DNA from: Nocardiopsis dassonvillei_B
Lineage (GTDB): Bacteria > Actinomycetota > Actinomycetes > Streptosporangiales > Streptosporangiaceae
Assembly (NCBI RefSeq): GCF_964273065.1
Contig: NZ_OZ186815.1
Location: 2,914,001-2,978,000, forward strand
Direction of reading: 5' to 3'
DNA: 64,000 nt
Shown here piece by piece: positions 50,531 through 60,155 of the stretch. The notes under the pieces are model-generated. The model had not been told where the DNA came from. It made no database searches and saw only the letters and a list, made by a program, of their open reading frames with translations. The position numbers and the translations under genes were made by a program. Position 1 is the first letter of the stretch; each line of letters starts with the position of its first letter.

Positions 50531-52480
50531 CTACAACCTCACAACCAGCGTCGCGGCGACGATCACGGCGCCGAAGAGCATGGTGAGCGCGTACGACCGG
50601 GCGAAGCCGGTCTGCGCCCGCCCGAGCCCGCGGGAGGAGTCGCGCACGCCCGCGCCGAGCCCGTTGACGAACCCGTCGATGACCTTGTCCTCGATGACGA
50701 CGAGCGCCTTGGTGAGGACCTGGCCGGGGCGCATGAAGAGCCCCTCGTTGATCTCGTTGCCGTACAGCTCGCGGCTCGCGGCGACGGTGACGAGGTTCCC
50801 CTCGGGCGCGGTGCGCGCGACCGGGCGGCGCAGGTACACGGCCCAGGCCGCGGCCACACCGACCACCAGCACGCCCAGCGCCGCCAGCCCGTAGGGCGAG
50901 GTGAAGGCGTGCGCCAGGTCGAAGTGGTGCGGGTGGGCGCCGATCGTGGGCGCCAGGAAGTTCGCGAACCGGTCGCCGAACACCAGGAACGCGCCCAGGA
51001 ACACCGAGCCGATGGACAGCACGACCATGGGGGCGGTCATGCTCACCGGCGACTCGTGCGGGTGCACGCCCTCGTCCCACCGCTTCTCGCCCAGGAAGGT
51101 CAGGAAGAACATGCGGGACATGTAGAAGGCGGTGAGCCCGGCGCCGAGGATGACCGCCGTCCCCAGGACCATGCCCTGGGTGCCGCCGGTGCCGAAGGCC
51201 TCGGTGATGATGCTCTCCTTGGTCCACCAGCCGGACAGCAGCGGGACGCCGATGATGGCGAGGTAGCCGAGGCCGAAGGTGGCGAAGGTGATCGGCATGG
51301 CCCGGGCCAGTCCGCCGTAGCGGCGCATGTCGACGCCGTCGTTCATGGCGTGCATGACCGAGCCGGCGCCCAGGAACAGCCCGGCCTTGAAGAAGCCGTG
51401 CGTGATCAGGTGGGCGATGGCGGCGACGTACCCGACCGGGCCCAGGCCCGCGGCCAGCACCATCATGCCGATCTGGCTCATCGTCGAACCGGCCAGGGAC
51501 TTCTTGATGTCGTCCTTGGCGGAGGCGATGATGCCGCCGGCGAGCATGGTCGCGGCACCGACCACCGCGACGGTGGTCTGCGCGGCGGGCGCGGCCTCGA
51601 AGACCGGCCCGGCGCGGACGATGAGGTAGACGCCCGCGGTGACCATGGTCGCGGCGTGGATGAGCGCCGACACCGGGGTCGGGCCCTCCATGGCGTCCAG
51701 CAGCCAGGCCTGGAGGGGCAGCTGCGCGGACTTGCCGCAGGCTCCGAGCAGCAGGCACAGGCCGATGGCGACCAGCACCCCGTTCCCGGCGTCGGGAACG
51801 GCGGCGAAGACGTCGCTGAAGCCCACCGCCCCCAGGGCGGTGAACATGATCATGATCGCGGCGAGCAGGCCCATGTCGCCCACCCGGTTGATGATGAACG
51901 CCTTCTTGGCGGCGGTGGCCGCAGACGGCTTGTACTGCCAGAAACCGATGAGGAGGTAGGAGGCCAGGCCCACGCCCTCCCAGCCCAGGAACAGCAGGGC
52001 GAAGTTGTCGGCCAGGACCAGCACCAGCATGGCCGCCACGAACAGGTTGAGGTAGGCGAAGAAGCGCCGCCGCCCCGGGTCGTGGGACATGTAGCCGATC
52101 GAGTAGACGTGGATCAGCGATCCGACGAAGGTGATCAGCAGGACGAAGCTGATGGACAGGGGGTCGACCAGCAGGTCCGCCCCGACGTTGAACGTGCCGA
52201 CCGAGAACCACTCGTAGACGGGCACCGACACGCTGCGCGCGTCCTGCGCCCGGCCCAGGAGGTCGAACAGGATGAGGACCGCCCACACGAAGGAGCCCAC
52301 CGGCAGCGCCGTGGCGAGCAGGTGGCCCCAGGAGTCGGTCCGCTTGCCGCCCAGCAGCAGGACCGCCGCGCCGACCAGCGGCAGGGCGATGAGCAGCCAG
52401 GCGTTCGACAGCACCGCTCCGTCCGCGGCCACCGCCGTTCCGGTCTCGGCGGCGAGGTGAGTGTGATGTTGCACTGCCAC
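50531..52480 (-). CDS. nuoL: NADH-quinone oxidoreductase subunit L
   Basis: A 649-residue proton-pumping subunit with the long lateral helix region at its C terminus. Blocks: LLVDPLSISFVLLITFVGSLIHVYSIGYM, FLGWEGVGLASYLLIGFW, KAFIINRVGDMGLL, LPLQAWLLDAMEGPTPVSALIHAATMVTAGVYL and LAGSTMSQIGMM. GTG 52480 follows AGAAGG; GTG 52474 is equally possible. Starts eight bases after the nuoK stop. Confidence 0.95.
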   Translation of the reverse strand: MAVQHHTHLAAETGTAVAADGAVLSNAWLLIALPLVGAAVLLLGGKRTDSWGHLLATALPVGSFVWAVLILFDLLGRAQDARSVSVPVYEWFSVGTFNVGADLLVDPLSISFVLLITFVGSLIHVYSIGYMSHDPGRRRFFAYLNLFVAAMLVLVLADNFALLFLGWEGVGLASYLLIGFWQYKPSAATAAKKAFIINRVGDMGLLAAIMIMFTALGAVGFSDVFAAVPDAGNGVLVAIGLCLLLGACGKSAQLPLQAWLLDAMEGPTPVSALIHAATMVTAGVYLIVRAGPVFEAAPAAQTTVAVVGAATMLAGGIIASAKDDIKKSLAGSTMSQIGMMVLAAGLGPVGYVAAIAHLITHGFFKAGLFLGAGSVMHAMNDGVDMRRYGGLARAMPITFATFGLGYLAIIGVPLLSGWWTKESIITEAFGTGGTQGMVLGTAVILGAGLTAFYMSRMFFLTFLGEKRWDEGVHPHESPVSMTAPMVVLSIGSVFLGAFLVFGDRFANFLAPTIGAHPHHFDLAHAFTSPYGLAALGVLVVGVAAAWAVYLRRPVARTAPEGNLVTVAASRELYGNEINEGLFMRPGQVLTKALVVIEDKVIDGFVNGLGAGVRDSSRGLGRAQTGFARSYALTMLFGAVIVAATLVVRL

Positions 52481-52488
52481 GTCGCCTT

Positions 52489-52788
52489 CTAGTGCTTGAG
52501 CAGGTTGGCGTCGTCCAGCGACGCGGACCTGCGGGTTCGGAAGATCTGCATGATGATCGCGAGGCCGACCACCACCTCGGCGGCGGCGACGACCATCACG
52601 AAGAAGGCGATGACCTGCCCCTCGATGTCGCCGTGCATGCGGGCGAACGCGACGAACGCCAGGTTGCAGGCGTTGAGCATCAGCTCGACGCACATGAAGA
52701 CGATGATCGCGTTGCGCCGGATGAGCACGCCGACCGCGCCGATGGTGAACAGCAGCGCCGCGAGGACGATGTAGTTCATCGGGTCCAT
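52489..52788 (-). CDS. nuoK: NADH-quinone oxidoreductase subunit K
   Basis: A 99-residue three-helix subunit: YIVLAALLFTIGAVGVLIRRNAI, FMCVELMLNACNLAFVAFA (with the conserved glutamate) and VVAAAEVVVGLAIIMQIFR. Overlaps the end of nuoJ by 13 bases. ATG 52788, with a second ATG three codons in. Confidence 0.96.
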   Translation of the reverse strand: MDPMNYIVLAALLFTIGAVGVLIRRNAIIVFMCVELMLNACNLAFVAFARMHGDIEGQVIAFFVMVVAAAEVVVGLAIIMQIFRTRRSASLDDANLLKH

Positions 52789-53723
52789 GTCGACTCCACC
52801 TCCTGCCCGTCGCCGTTCTCCTGGGCCTCGTCCGTGGTGCGGGCGTCCGCCCCGTCCGGGTGGTCCCCGGCCCCGGCGGTGGGCCCGCCCTCCTTGGAGC
52901 GGGCCGAGTCCGACGCCCCGCCGGGGAGCGGCGGGCGCCCCGCCCGGACGTCCTCGGGCACCCGCGACTGGTACTCGGGGTCGCGGGCGGTGAGCACCGG
53001 GTTGAGCGAGAGCCGGGCGACCTGGCCGTCCGGCAGCAGCGCGGGCATGTCGATCGCGTTGTGCCGGGCGTAGGTCCCGGGCCCGGGCAGCGGGGTCGGG
53101 TGGTCGCCGCGGATGCGGTCCTCGGAGATCTCCCGCTGGGTGCGCCGCTTCCTGGTGCGGCCGGTGTGGGCCAGCACCAGGGCGCCCAGGACCGCGGTGA
53201 CCAGCAGCGCGGCGGTGGCCTCGAAGGCGACCACGTAGCGCAGCAGCAGCTCCCCGGCGATCCAGGGGATGCTGCCGCCCGCGGCGGCGGTCCCGGCGGC
53301 CAGGCCGACCGGGTCGCCCACGGAGATGCGGGCGACACCGGTGGCCAGGGCGCCGACGAAGCACAGGGCGACGACCGCGGTGAGCAGCCGCTGCCCGCTC
53401 AGGGTCTCCTTGAGGGAGTCCGCGGAGCTGACGCCGATGAGCATCAGCACGAACAGGAACAGCATGAGGACCGCGCCGGTGTAGACGACGATCTGCACGA
53501 CCATGAGGAAGGGGGCGGCGTTGATCCCGTAGAAGATCGCCAGGCCCACCATGGTCAGCGCCATGGACATGGCCGAGTGGACGGCCTTGCGCGAGAACAC
53601 GACGCCCAGGGCGCCGAGCAGGACCACGGCGCCCAGGATCCAGAAGGCCGAGGCCTCCCCGCCGCCGATGGGGGCGGCGAGGTGCGGTCCGTAGGAGGGG
53701 GAGAAGAGGCCGGCGGAGGTCAT
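52776..53723 (-). CDS. nuoJ: NADH-quinone oxidoreductase subunit J
   Basis: A 315-residue subunit. The N-terminal ~190 residues hold the five helices of NuoJ (FWILGAVVLLGALGVVFSRKAVHSAMSMALTMVGLAIFY, VQIVVYTGAVLMLFLFVLMLIG). The remaining ~125 residues are a hydrophilic tail (RTRKRRTQREISEDRIRGD onward), much longer than in E. coli but seen in other actinobacteria as far as I recall. ATG 53723 overlaps nuoI as ATGA. Confidence 0.95.
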   Translation of the reverse strand: MTSAGLFSPSYGPHLAAPIGGGEASAFWILGAVVLLGALGVVFSRKAVHSAMSMALTMVGLAIFYGINAAPFLMVVQIVVYTGAVLMLFLFVLMLIGVSSADSLKETLSGQRLLTAVVALCFVGALATGVARISVGDPVGLAAGTAAAGGSIPWIAGELLLRYVVAFEATAALLVTAVLGALVLAHTGRTRKRRTQREISEDRIRGDHPTPLPGPGTYARHNAIDMPALLPDGQVARLSLNPVLTARDPEYQSRVPEDVRAGRPPLPGGASDSARSKEGGPTAGAGDHPDGADARTTDEAQENGDGQEVESTWTR

Positions 53724-54271
53724 CGGACCGCCTCCGTGCCCTCGTGGCGCCCGTCCTGGGTGCCGTGCTGGCCGCGGCCGGTGGCGTAGTAGTCCAGGTC
53801 GGACTCGCCCAGGCGCATGGGGTGCGGCGGCGCCTCCATGCCCTCCTTGAGGGGGGCCAGGAGCTGTTCCTTGGTCCAGATCAGGCTCTGCCTGTTGTCG
53901 TCGGCGAGCTCGTACTCGTTGGTCATGGTGAGGGCGCGCGTCGGGCACGCCTCCACGCACAGCCCGCACAGGATGCAGCGCAGGTAGTTGATCTGGTAGA
54001 CCCGCCCGTAGCGCTCGCCGGGCGAGTAGCGGTCGTCGTCGGTGTTGTCACCGGCTTCGACGTAGATGGCGTCGGCGGGGCAGGCCCAGGCGCACAGTTC
54101 GCACCCGATGCACTTCTCCAGCCCGTCCGCCCACCTGTTCAGCTGGTGCCGTCCGTGGAAGCGCGGCGCCGTGGGGCGCTTGACCTCCGGGTACTCGACG
54201 GTCGGCACCTTCTTGAACATGGTGTGGAAGGTGACGCCGAAACCCTTGACGGGATTGAGCCAATCAAGCAC
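53720..54271 (-). CDS. nuoI: NADH-quinone oxidoreductase subunit I
   Basis: A 183-residue ferredoxin-like subunit with two [4Fe-4S] motifs, CIGCELCAWACP and CILCGLCVEACP, that carry electrons to the quinone site. An N-terminal amphipathic segment (VKGFGVTFHTMFKK) touches the membrane. GTG 54271; it overlaps the nuoH end by eight bases. Confidence 0.97.
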   Translation of the reverse strand: MLDWLNPVKGFGVTFHTMFKKVPTVEYPEVKRPTAPRFHGRHQLNRWADGLEKCIGCELCAWACPADAIYVEAGDNTDDDRYSPGERYGRVYQINYLRCILCGLCVEACPTRALTMTNEYELADDNRQSLIWTKEQLLAPLKEGMEAPPHPMRLGESDLDYYATGRGQHGTQDGRHEGTEAVR

Positions 54272-55631
54272 CGGTGACCTCCCCCTTCTGCTTGACGCGT
54301 TGGGTCGCGGAGGCGGCCGCCGTCCGCGGCGGTTCGGCGAGCACGCTGCTGCCGTAGTGCGGTGCGGTGCTCGGTGGCACCGGGAACCCGCCGAAGGCGG
54401 AGTCCTCGTGGGCGCGGCGGTTGTTCTCGGCGCGCTGCGCGGCCTCCTCGGCCCGTTCGCGGCGCACCGCGCGGAGCCAGGCGTAGAACGCGAGGAGGGT
54501 GGCCGCGGTGAAGGCCGCGACGACCGCCCCGATGACGACCGGGGAGGCGCCGTCCAGGACGAGCATCCGCACGACCGCGACGGCGGTGATCCACACCAGC
54601 TGGATCGGGATGAGGACCTTCCAGCCGAACTGCATGAGCTGGTCGTAGCGGACCCGGGGCAGGCTGCCGCGCGCCCAGATGAACAGGAACATGACGCCGA
54701 CGAACTTGAGCAGCCACCACAGGGCGGGCCACCAGCCCTCGTTGGCCCCGGGGAAGGCGGTGCCGATCCCGAAGGGGGCGTACCAGCCGCCGAGGAAGAG
54801 CGTGACGGACACGGCCGCGACCGTGCACATGTTCACGTACTCGGCGAGGAAGAACATCGTGAACTTCATGGACCCGTACTCGGTCATGAAGCCGCCGACG
54901 ATCTCGCCCTCGCCCTCGGCCAGGTCGAACGGGAGCCGGTTGGTCTCACCGACCATCGTGACCAGGTAGATGAGGAACGACGGCAGCAGCAGCACCGCGA
55001 ACCACAGTCCGCGCTGGGCCTCCACGATCCCGGAGGTGGTGAGCGTGCCGGACATGATGAAGACCGCGACGAACGACAGGCCCATCGCGATCTCGTAGCT
55101 GATCACCTGGGCGGAGGCGCGCAGGCCGCCGAGCAGGGCGTAGGGCGACTGGGACGCCCACCCGCCGAGCACGAACCCGTACACCCCCAGCGCCGCGGTG
55201 GCCAGGACGACCAGGGCGGCGATGGGCAGGTCGGTGAGCTGGAGCGGGGTGAGGACCCCGAACAGGTTCACCTCGGGCCCGATCGGGATGACCGAGAAGG
55301 CGATGAACGCGGGGACCGCGGCGATCACGGGCGCGGCGATGTAGACCAGCCGGTCGACGCCCCGGGGGATCAGGTCCTCCTTGAGGGAGAGCTTGATCCC
55401 GTCGAACAGGGACTGGAGCAGACCCCAGGGGCCCATCCGGTTGGGGCCGTGCCGCTGCTGCATGCGGCCCATGACCTTGCGGTCGGCCATGATCATCATC
55501 AGGACGCACACCATCAGGAAGACGAAGATGGCGAGCGCCTTGATGGTGGTGATCCACCAAGGGTCGTTGCCGAAGGCGCTGAGCGTCTCCTCCGACGCCA
55601 GGTGCGCCACGCTGGTGGCGACGGGGGTCAC
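54264..55631 (-). CDS. nuoH: NADH-quinone oxidoreductase subunit H
   Basis: A 455-residue quinone-site membrane subunit. Typical: ADRKVMGRMQQRHGPNRMGPWGLLQSLFDGIKLSLKED, NRLPFDLAEGEGEIVGGFMTEYG and a C-terminal helix region. The last ~65 residues are a hydrophilic tail. GTG 55631 overlaps the nuoG stop as GTGA. Confidence 0.97.
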   Translation of the reverse strand: MTPVATSVAHLASEETLSAFGNDPWWITTIKALAIFVFLMVCVLMMIMADRKVMGRMQQRHGPNRMGPWGLLQSLFDGIKLSLKEDLIPRGVDRLVYIAAPVIAAVPAFIAFSVIPIGPEVNLFGVLTPLQLTDLPIAALVVLATAALGVYGFVLGGWASQSPYALLGGLRASAQVISYEIAMGLSFVAVFIMSGTLTTSGIVEAQRGLWFAVLLLPSFLIYLVTMVGETNRLPFDLAEGEGEIVGGFMTEYGSMKFTMFFLAEYVNMCTVAAVSVTLFLGGWYAPFGIGTAFPGANEGWWPALWWLLKFVGVMFLFIWARGSLPRVRYDQLMQFGWKVLIPIQLVWITAVAVVRMLVLDGASPVVIGAVVAAFTAATLLAFYAWLRAVRRERAEEAAQRAENNRRAHEDSAFGGFPVPPSTAPHYGSSVLAEPPRTAAASATQRVKQKGEVTGA

Positions 55632-58087
55632 TGGTGCCTCCCGGCGGTGGTCGGCGCCGACAGCAGGACCGTCTCGCCCGCGCCGCTGCCGAGGTCGCGA
55701 CGGATGTCGCAGCCCCGCGCGTTGGCCGGGAGCCAGACGACCCGGTCGGCGATGTCGGTGACGACCACGGGAACGGTGACCGAGCCCCGGGTGCCGGTGA
55801 CGCGGAGCGATCCGCCGTCGGGCACCCCGACCTCGTCGGCCGTGGCCTTGGACAGGTAGGCGCGGGCGGGTCGGGCCGTCCCGGCCAGGAACGGCTCGCC
55901 GTCCTCCATCCGCCCGGTCCCCAGGAGCTGGCGCCAGGTGGACAGCAGGGCCTCGCCGGGGCGGGGCCGCGGGACGTCGGCCGGGCGGACGGCGGGACCG
56001 GAGGCCCGCTCCCCCGCCCACAGGCCCAGTTCGAGCAGCTCCCGGTAGGCGGTGGCGGAGTCGGGCAGGCCCAGGTGGACGTCCATCTCGTCCGCGATGG
56101 CCGCCAGGACCCGCAGGTCGGAGAGGGCTCCGGGGACCTTGAGCGCGTCGCCGAAGGGCCGGTGGCGGCCCTCCCAGTTGACGAAGGTGCCGGATTTCTC
56201 GGCGACGGCGGCGACGGGGAACACCACGTCGGCGCGGTCGGTGACCTCGCTCGCCCGCAGCTCCAGGCTGACGACGAACGGCACCCGGGCCAGGGCCGCG
56301 CGGGCGGCCTCGGGGTCGGGCAGGTCGTCGAGTTCGACCCCGGCGATGACGAGGGCGTCGAGCTCGCCGCGGGCGGCGGCCTCGAGGATGGCGGCGGTGT
56401 CCCGGCCCGGCTCCGTCGGCAGCGAGCCGACGTTCCAGGCGCGGGCGACCTCGGCGCGGGCCGAGGCGTCGGCGACCGGGCGGCCGCCGGGCAGCAGCCC
56501 GGGCAGGGCGCCGGCGTCGATGGCGCCGCGCTCCCCGGCCCGGCGCGGGATCCACACCAGGCGGGCGCCGGTGCGGTCGGCCAGCGCCGCGGCGGCGGTG
56601 AGCGCCCCGGGGACGGCGGCCAGCCGCTCCCCCGCGATGATGACCGCGCCCTCCGCGCCCAGGGCCTCGACGGCCTCGGGCGCCTCGTCCTCCAGGGCGT
56701 TGAGGACGCGGGCCTCCTCGCCGGGCACGGTGCCGATGAGGGTGCCGCCCGTCTTGGTGAGGCCGAGGCTGGCGTGGCCGGCGACGGAGTAGACCTTCAG
56801 TCCGCGCTTGCGGTGGCCCTTGCGCAGCCGCAGGAACACCAGGGGCGACTCGTCCTCGGGCTCGAACCCGGCCAGGAGCACGGCCGGCGCCTTCTCCAGG
56901 GCGGTGAAGTCCACGCCGATCGGGGTCCCGGCTACGCGGGCGGCCAGGAAGTCGGCCTCCTCCCGCGAGTGGGGACGGGCCCGCATGTCCACGTCGTTGG
57001 TGCCCAGGGCGACGCGCGCGAACTTGGCGTAGGCGTAGGCGTCCTCGTAGGTGAGGCGCCCGCCGGCCAGGACGCCGACCCGGCCGCGTGCGGCGGCCAG
57101 CCGGGCGGCGGCGATGGAGACCGCCTCGGGCCAGGAGGCGAACTCCAGGGCCCGCGAGTCCTCGTCGCGCACGAGCGGCCGGGAGAGCCGGTCGCCCTGG
57201 GTGGTGTAGGCGAACGCCCACCGGCCCTTGTCGCAGTTCCACTCCTCGTTCACCTGCGGGTCGTCGCCGGCCAGGCGGCGGGTGACCTTGCCGCGCCGGT
57301 GGTCGGTGCGCTGGGCGCAGCCGTCGGCGCAGTGCTCGCAGACGCTGGGGGTGGAGACCAGGTCGAAGGGGCGGGACCGGAACCGGTAGGCCGCCCCGGT
57401 GAGGGCGCCCACCGGGCAGATCTGCACGGTGTTGCCGGAGAAGTAGGAGTTGAACGGCTCGCCCCCGGCGATGCCGACCTGCTCCTGGGCGCCGCGCTCC
57501 ATCAGCTCGATGAGCGGGTCCCCGGCGATCTGGGCGGCGAACCGGGTGCAGCGGGCGCACTGCACGCAGCGCTCCCGGTCGAGCAGCACCTGGCTGGACA
57601 GCGGGATCGGCTTGGGGAAGGTCCGCTTGACGTCGACGAACCGGGTCTCGCCCCGACCGGTGGACATGGCCTGGTTCTGCAGGGGGCACTCGCCGCCCTT
57701 GTCGCAGACCGGGCAGTCCAGCGGGTGGTTGATGAGCAGGAACTCCATGATGCCGCGCTGGGCCTTCTCCGCCACCGGGGAGGTGAGGTGGGTGTTGACC
57801 ACCATCCCCTCCATCACGGTGATGGTGCAGGACGCCTGCGGCTTGGGCATACCGCGCCCGTTGCCCATGTCGGGGATCTCCACCAGGCACTGGCGGCAGG
57901 CCCCGACCGGGTCCAGGAGCGGGTGGTCGCAGAAGCGCGGGATCTGGATCCCGAGGAGTTCGGCGGCCCGGATGAGCAGCGTGCCCTTGGGCACCTGGAT
58001 GCGGAAACCGTCGATGGTGACGGTGACCAGGTCCTCGGGCGGGGGCGCGGGGGCCGCTCCGCCCGGGGTGTTGGAGGTGACGGTCAC
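55628..58087 (-). CDS. nuoG: NADH-quinone oxidoreductase subunit G
   Basis: An 819-residue iron-sulfur subunit. The N-terminal 2Fe-2S and 4Fe-4S ligands are in PRFCDHP, GACRQCLVEI, DCPVCDKGGECPLQ, CVQCARCTRF and CPVGAL; a molybdopterin-oxidoreductase-like domain follows (NEEWNCDKGRWAF onward) and ends in a DMSO-reductase-like C domain. It relays electrons from NuoF/E to NuoI. GTG 58087 overlaps the nuoF stop as GTGA. Confidence 0.96.
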   Translation of the reverse strand: MTVTSNTPGGAAPAPPPEDLVTVTIDGFRIQVPKGTLLIRAAELLGIQIPRFCDHPLLDPVGACRQCLVEIPDMGNGRGMPKPQASCTITVMEGMVVNTHLTSPVAEKAQRGIMEFLLINHPLDCPVCDKGGECPLQNQAMSTGRGETRFVDVKRTFPKPIPLSSQVLLDRERCVQCARCTRFAAQIAGDPLIELMERGAQEQVGIAGGEPFNSYFSGNTVQICPVGALTGAAYRFRSRPFDLVSTPSVCEHCADGCAQRTDHRRGKVTRRLAGDDPQVNEEWNCDKGRWAFAYTTQGDRLSRPLVRDEDSRALEFASWPEAVSIAAARLAAARGRVGVLAGGRLTYEDAYAYAKFARVALGTNDVDMRARPHSREEADFLAARVAGTPIGVDFTALEKAPAVLLAGFEPEDESPLVFLRLRKGHRKRGLKVYSVAGHASLGLTKTGGTLIGTVPGEEARVLNALEDEAPEAVEALGAEGAVIIAGERLAAVPGALTAAAALADRTGARLVWIPRRAGERGAIDAGALPGLLPGGRPVADASARAEVARAWNVGSLPTEPGRDTAAILEAAARGELDALVIAGVELDDLPDPEAARAALARVPFVVSLELRASEVTDRADVVFPVAAVAEKSGTFVNWEGRHRPFGDALKVPGALSDLRVLAAIADEMDVHLGLPDSATAYRELLELGLWAGERASGPAVRPADVPRPRPGEALLSTWRQLLGTGRMEDGEPFLAGTARPARAYLSKATADEVGVPDGGSLRVTGTRGSVTVPVVVTDIADRVVWLPANARGCDIRRDLGSGAGETVLLSAPTTAGRHQ

Positions 58088-59403
58088 GGGTTCCCTCCCG
58101 TCGTGGTCGGCCGGTCCGCCCAGAGGGTGGACCTGGAGTGGTCGAAGGGGCAGCCGCCCTTCTCCACGTGGTCGATGTACTCCTGGCGGAAGTGCTTGAT
58201 CGACGACATGACCGGGCTGGTCGCACCGTCGCCGAGGGCGCAGAACGACCGGCCGAGCAGGTTGTCGCAGATGTCCAGGAGCTTGTCGAGGTCGGCCTCG
58301 GACCCCTCGCCGCGCTCCAGGCGGTCCAGCACCTGGACCATCCAGTAGTTGCCCTCGCGGCAGGGAGTGCACTTGCCGCAGGACTCGTGTGCGTAGAAGG
58401 CGATCCACCGGCCGACGGCGCGGACCACGCAGGTGGTCTCGTCGAAGATCTGGAGCGCCCGGGTGCCGAGCATGGACCCGGCGGCTCCCACCGACTCGAA
58501 GTCGAGCGGGGTGTCCAGGTGCTCCTCGGTGAAGATCGGGGTGGAGGATCCCCCCGGTGTCCAGAACTTGAGGCTGTGGCCCTCGCGGATCCCGCCCGCC
58601 ATGTCGAGCAGTTCGCGCAGCGTGATGCCGAGCGGGGCCTCGTACTGGCCGGGCCGGGTGACGTGCCCGGACAGGGAGAAGAAGCCGAACCCGGCGGACT
58701 TCTCGGTGCCCATCGAGGTGAACCACTCGGCGCCGCCCAGCACGATGCTGGGGACGCTGGCGATGGACTCGACGTTGTTCACCACCGTCGGCGAGGCGTA
58801 GAGCCCGGCGACGGCGGGGAACGGCGGCTTGAGCCGGGGCTGGCCCCGGTAGCCCTCGAGGGAGTCCAGCAGGGCGGTCTCCTCGCCGCAGATGTAGGCG
58901 CCCGCCCCGGCGTGGACGACCACGTCGAGGTCGAAGCCGCTGCCGAGGATGTCCTTGCCCAGCAGCCCGGCGGCGTAGGCGTCGGCGACGGCCTTGCGCA
59001 GGCGGCGGATGACGTGGACGACCTCACCGCGCACGTAGATGAACGCCTGGCTCGACCTGATCGCGTAGGAGGCGATCGCCACGCCCTCGACCAGCGAGTG
59101 CGGGTTGGCGAGCATCAGCGGGATGTCCTTGCAGGTCCCCGGCTCGGACTCGTCGGCGTTGACGACGAGGTAGCGGGGGTTGGGGTTGTCGGCGGGCAGG
59201 AACCCCCACTTCATGCCGGTGGGGAAGCCGGCGCCGCCGCGCCCGCGCAGGCCGGACTGCTTGACCAGGTCGACGATGGCGTCGGGCTCCATGGCCAGCG
59301 CCCTGCTCAGGGCCTGGTAGCCGCCGTCGGCCCGGTAGCCCTCCAGGGTGAAGGAGTCGGGTCGGTCCCAGTTGTGGGACAGGACCGGGGTCAGGGTGGT
59401 CAC
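58084..59403 (-). CDS. nuoF: NADH-quinone oxidoreductase subunit F
   Basis: A 439-residue NADH- and FMN-binding subunit. GRGGAGFPTGMKW binds NADH, NADESEPGTCKD and AYICGEETALLDSLEG frame the FMN site, and ESCGKCTPCREG gives the 4Fe-4S ligands. GTG 59403 overlaps the nuoE stop as GTGA. Confidence 0.97.
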   Translation of the reverse strand: MTTLTPVLSHNWDRPDSFTLEGYRADGGYQALSRALAMEPDAIVDLVKQSGLRGRGGAGFPTGMKWGFLPADNPNPRYLVVNADESEPGTCKDIPLMLANPHSLVEGVAIASYAIRSSQAFIYVRGEVVHVIRRLRKAVADAYAAGLLGKDILGSGFDLDVVVHAGAGAYICGEETALLDSLEGYRGQPRLKPPFPAVAGLYASPTVVNNVESIASVPSIVLGGAEWFTSMGTEKSAGFGFFSLSGHVTRPGQYEAPLGITLRELLDMAGGIREGHSLKFWTPGGSSTPIFTEEHLDTPLDFESVGAAGSMLGTRALQIFDETTCVVRAVGRWIAFYAHESCGKCTPCREGNYWMVQVLDRLERGEGSEADLDKLLDICDNLLGRSFCALGDGATSPVMSSIKHFRQEYIDHVEKGGCPFDHSRSTLWADRPTTTGGNP

Positions 59404-60155
59404 TTGGCCTCCTCCTCACCCTGGGCGGGACGGGGGAGGTCGGCGGGGTCCGGAGCGGTCCAGCCCCTCTCCCTCGCGATCCTCAGGCCGGCGAGCGAGG
59501 GGCCCGCGGCCTGCACTCCCTCTCCGGCGCGGCCGTCGTCGAAGCCGGCCAGCACCCGGGAGGCCTGCTTCCAGGTGCACAGGCTCGCCGGGCCGCGGGT
59601 GGGCGCGACGTCGTTGCCCAGCCGCAGGTCGTCCACGAGCTTCCTGGCCGAGTCGGGGGTCTGGTTGTCGAAGAACTCCCAGTTGACCATCACGACGGGC
59701 GCGAAGTCGCAGGCCGCGTTGCACTCGACGTGCTCGAGCGTGACCTTGCCGTCCCCGGTGGTCTCGTTGTTGCCGACGCCCAGGTGCTCCTTGAGGGCGG
59801 CGAAGATCTCGTCCCCGCCCATCACGGCGCACAGGGTGTTGGTGCACACGCCCACCTGGTATTCGCCGCCGGGGCGGCGGCGGTACATGGTGTAGAACGT
59901 GGCGACCGCGTTCACCTCCGCCAGGGTGATGCCGAGCTGGTCGGCGCAGAAGCGCATCCCGGCACGGCTGACGTGGCCCTCCTCGGACTGCACCAGGTGC
60001 AGCAGCGGGAGGAGCGCCGACCTCGGCTTCGGGTAGCGGCCGATGATCTCCTTGGCGTCCTGCTCCAGGCGCGCGACGACCTCGGCGGGGAACGTTTCGG
60101 TCCCCTCCGGGATCGCGGGCGCACCGTGGTCGTGGTCGTGGTCGTGTCCGCTCAC
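59400..60155 (-). CDS. nuoE: NADH-quinone oxidoreductase subunit E
   Basis: A 251-residue 2Fe-2S subunit with thioredoxin-like fold. Ligands are in GVCTNTLC and HVECNAACDFAP. The N terminus carries a His/Asp run (GHDHDHDHG), an odd potential metal-binding tag, and the C terminus is ~60 residues longer than in E. coli. GTG 60155 overlaps nuoD as GTGA. Confidence 0.95.
   Translation of the reverse strand: MSGHDHDHDHGAPAIPEGTETFPAEVVARLEQDAKEIIGRYPKPRSALLPLLHLVQSEEGHVSRAGMRFCADQLGITLAEVNAVATFYTMYRRRPGGEYQVGVCTNTLCAVMGGDEIFAALKEHLGVGNNETTGDGKVTLEHVECNAACDFAPVVMVNWEFFDNQTPDSARKLVDDLRLGNDVAPTRGPASLCTWKQASRVLAGFDDGRAGEGVQAAGPSLAGLRIARERGWTAPDPADLPRPAQGEEEAK

Noticed and set aside
47661..58348. Long plus-strand frames opposite the nuo operon
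   Set aside because: Same shadow effect; the minus strand encodes well-known subunits across the whole stretch.
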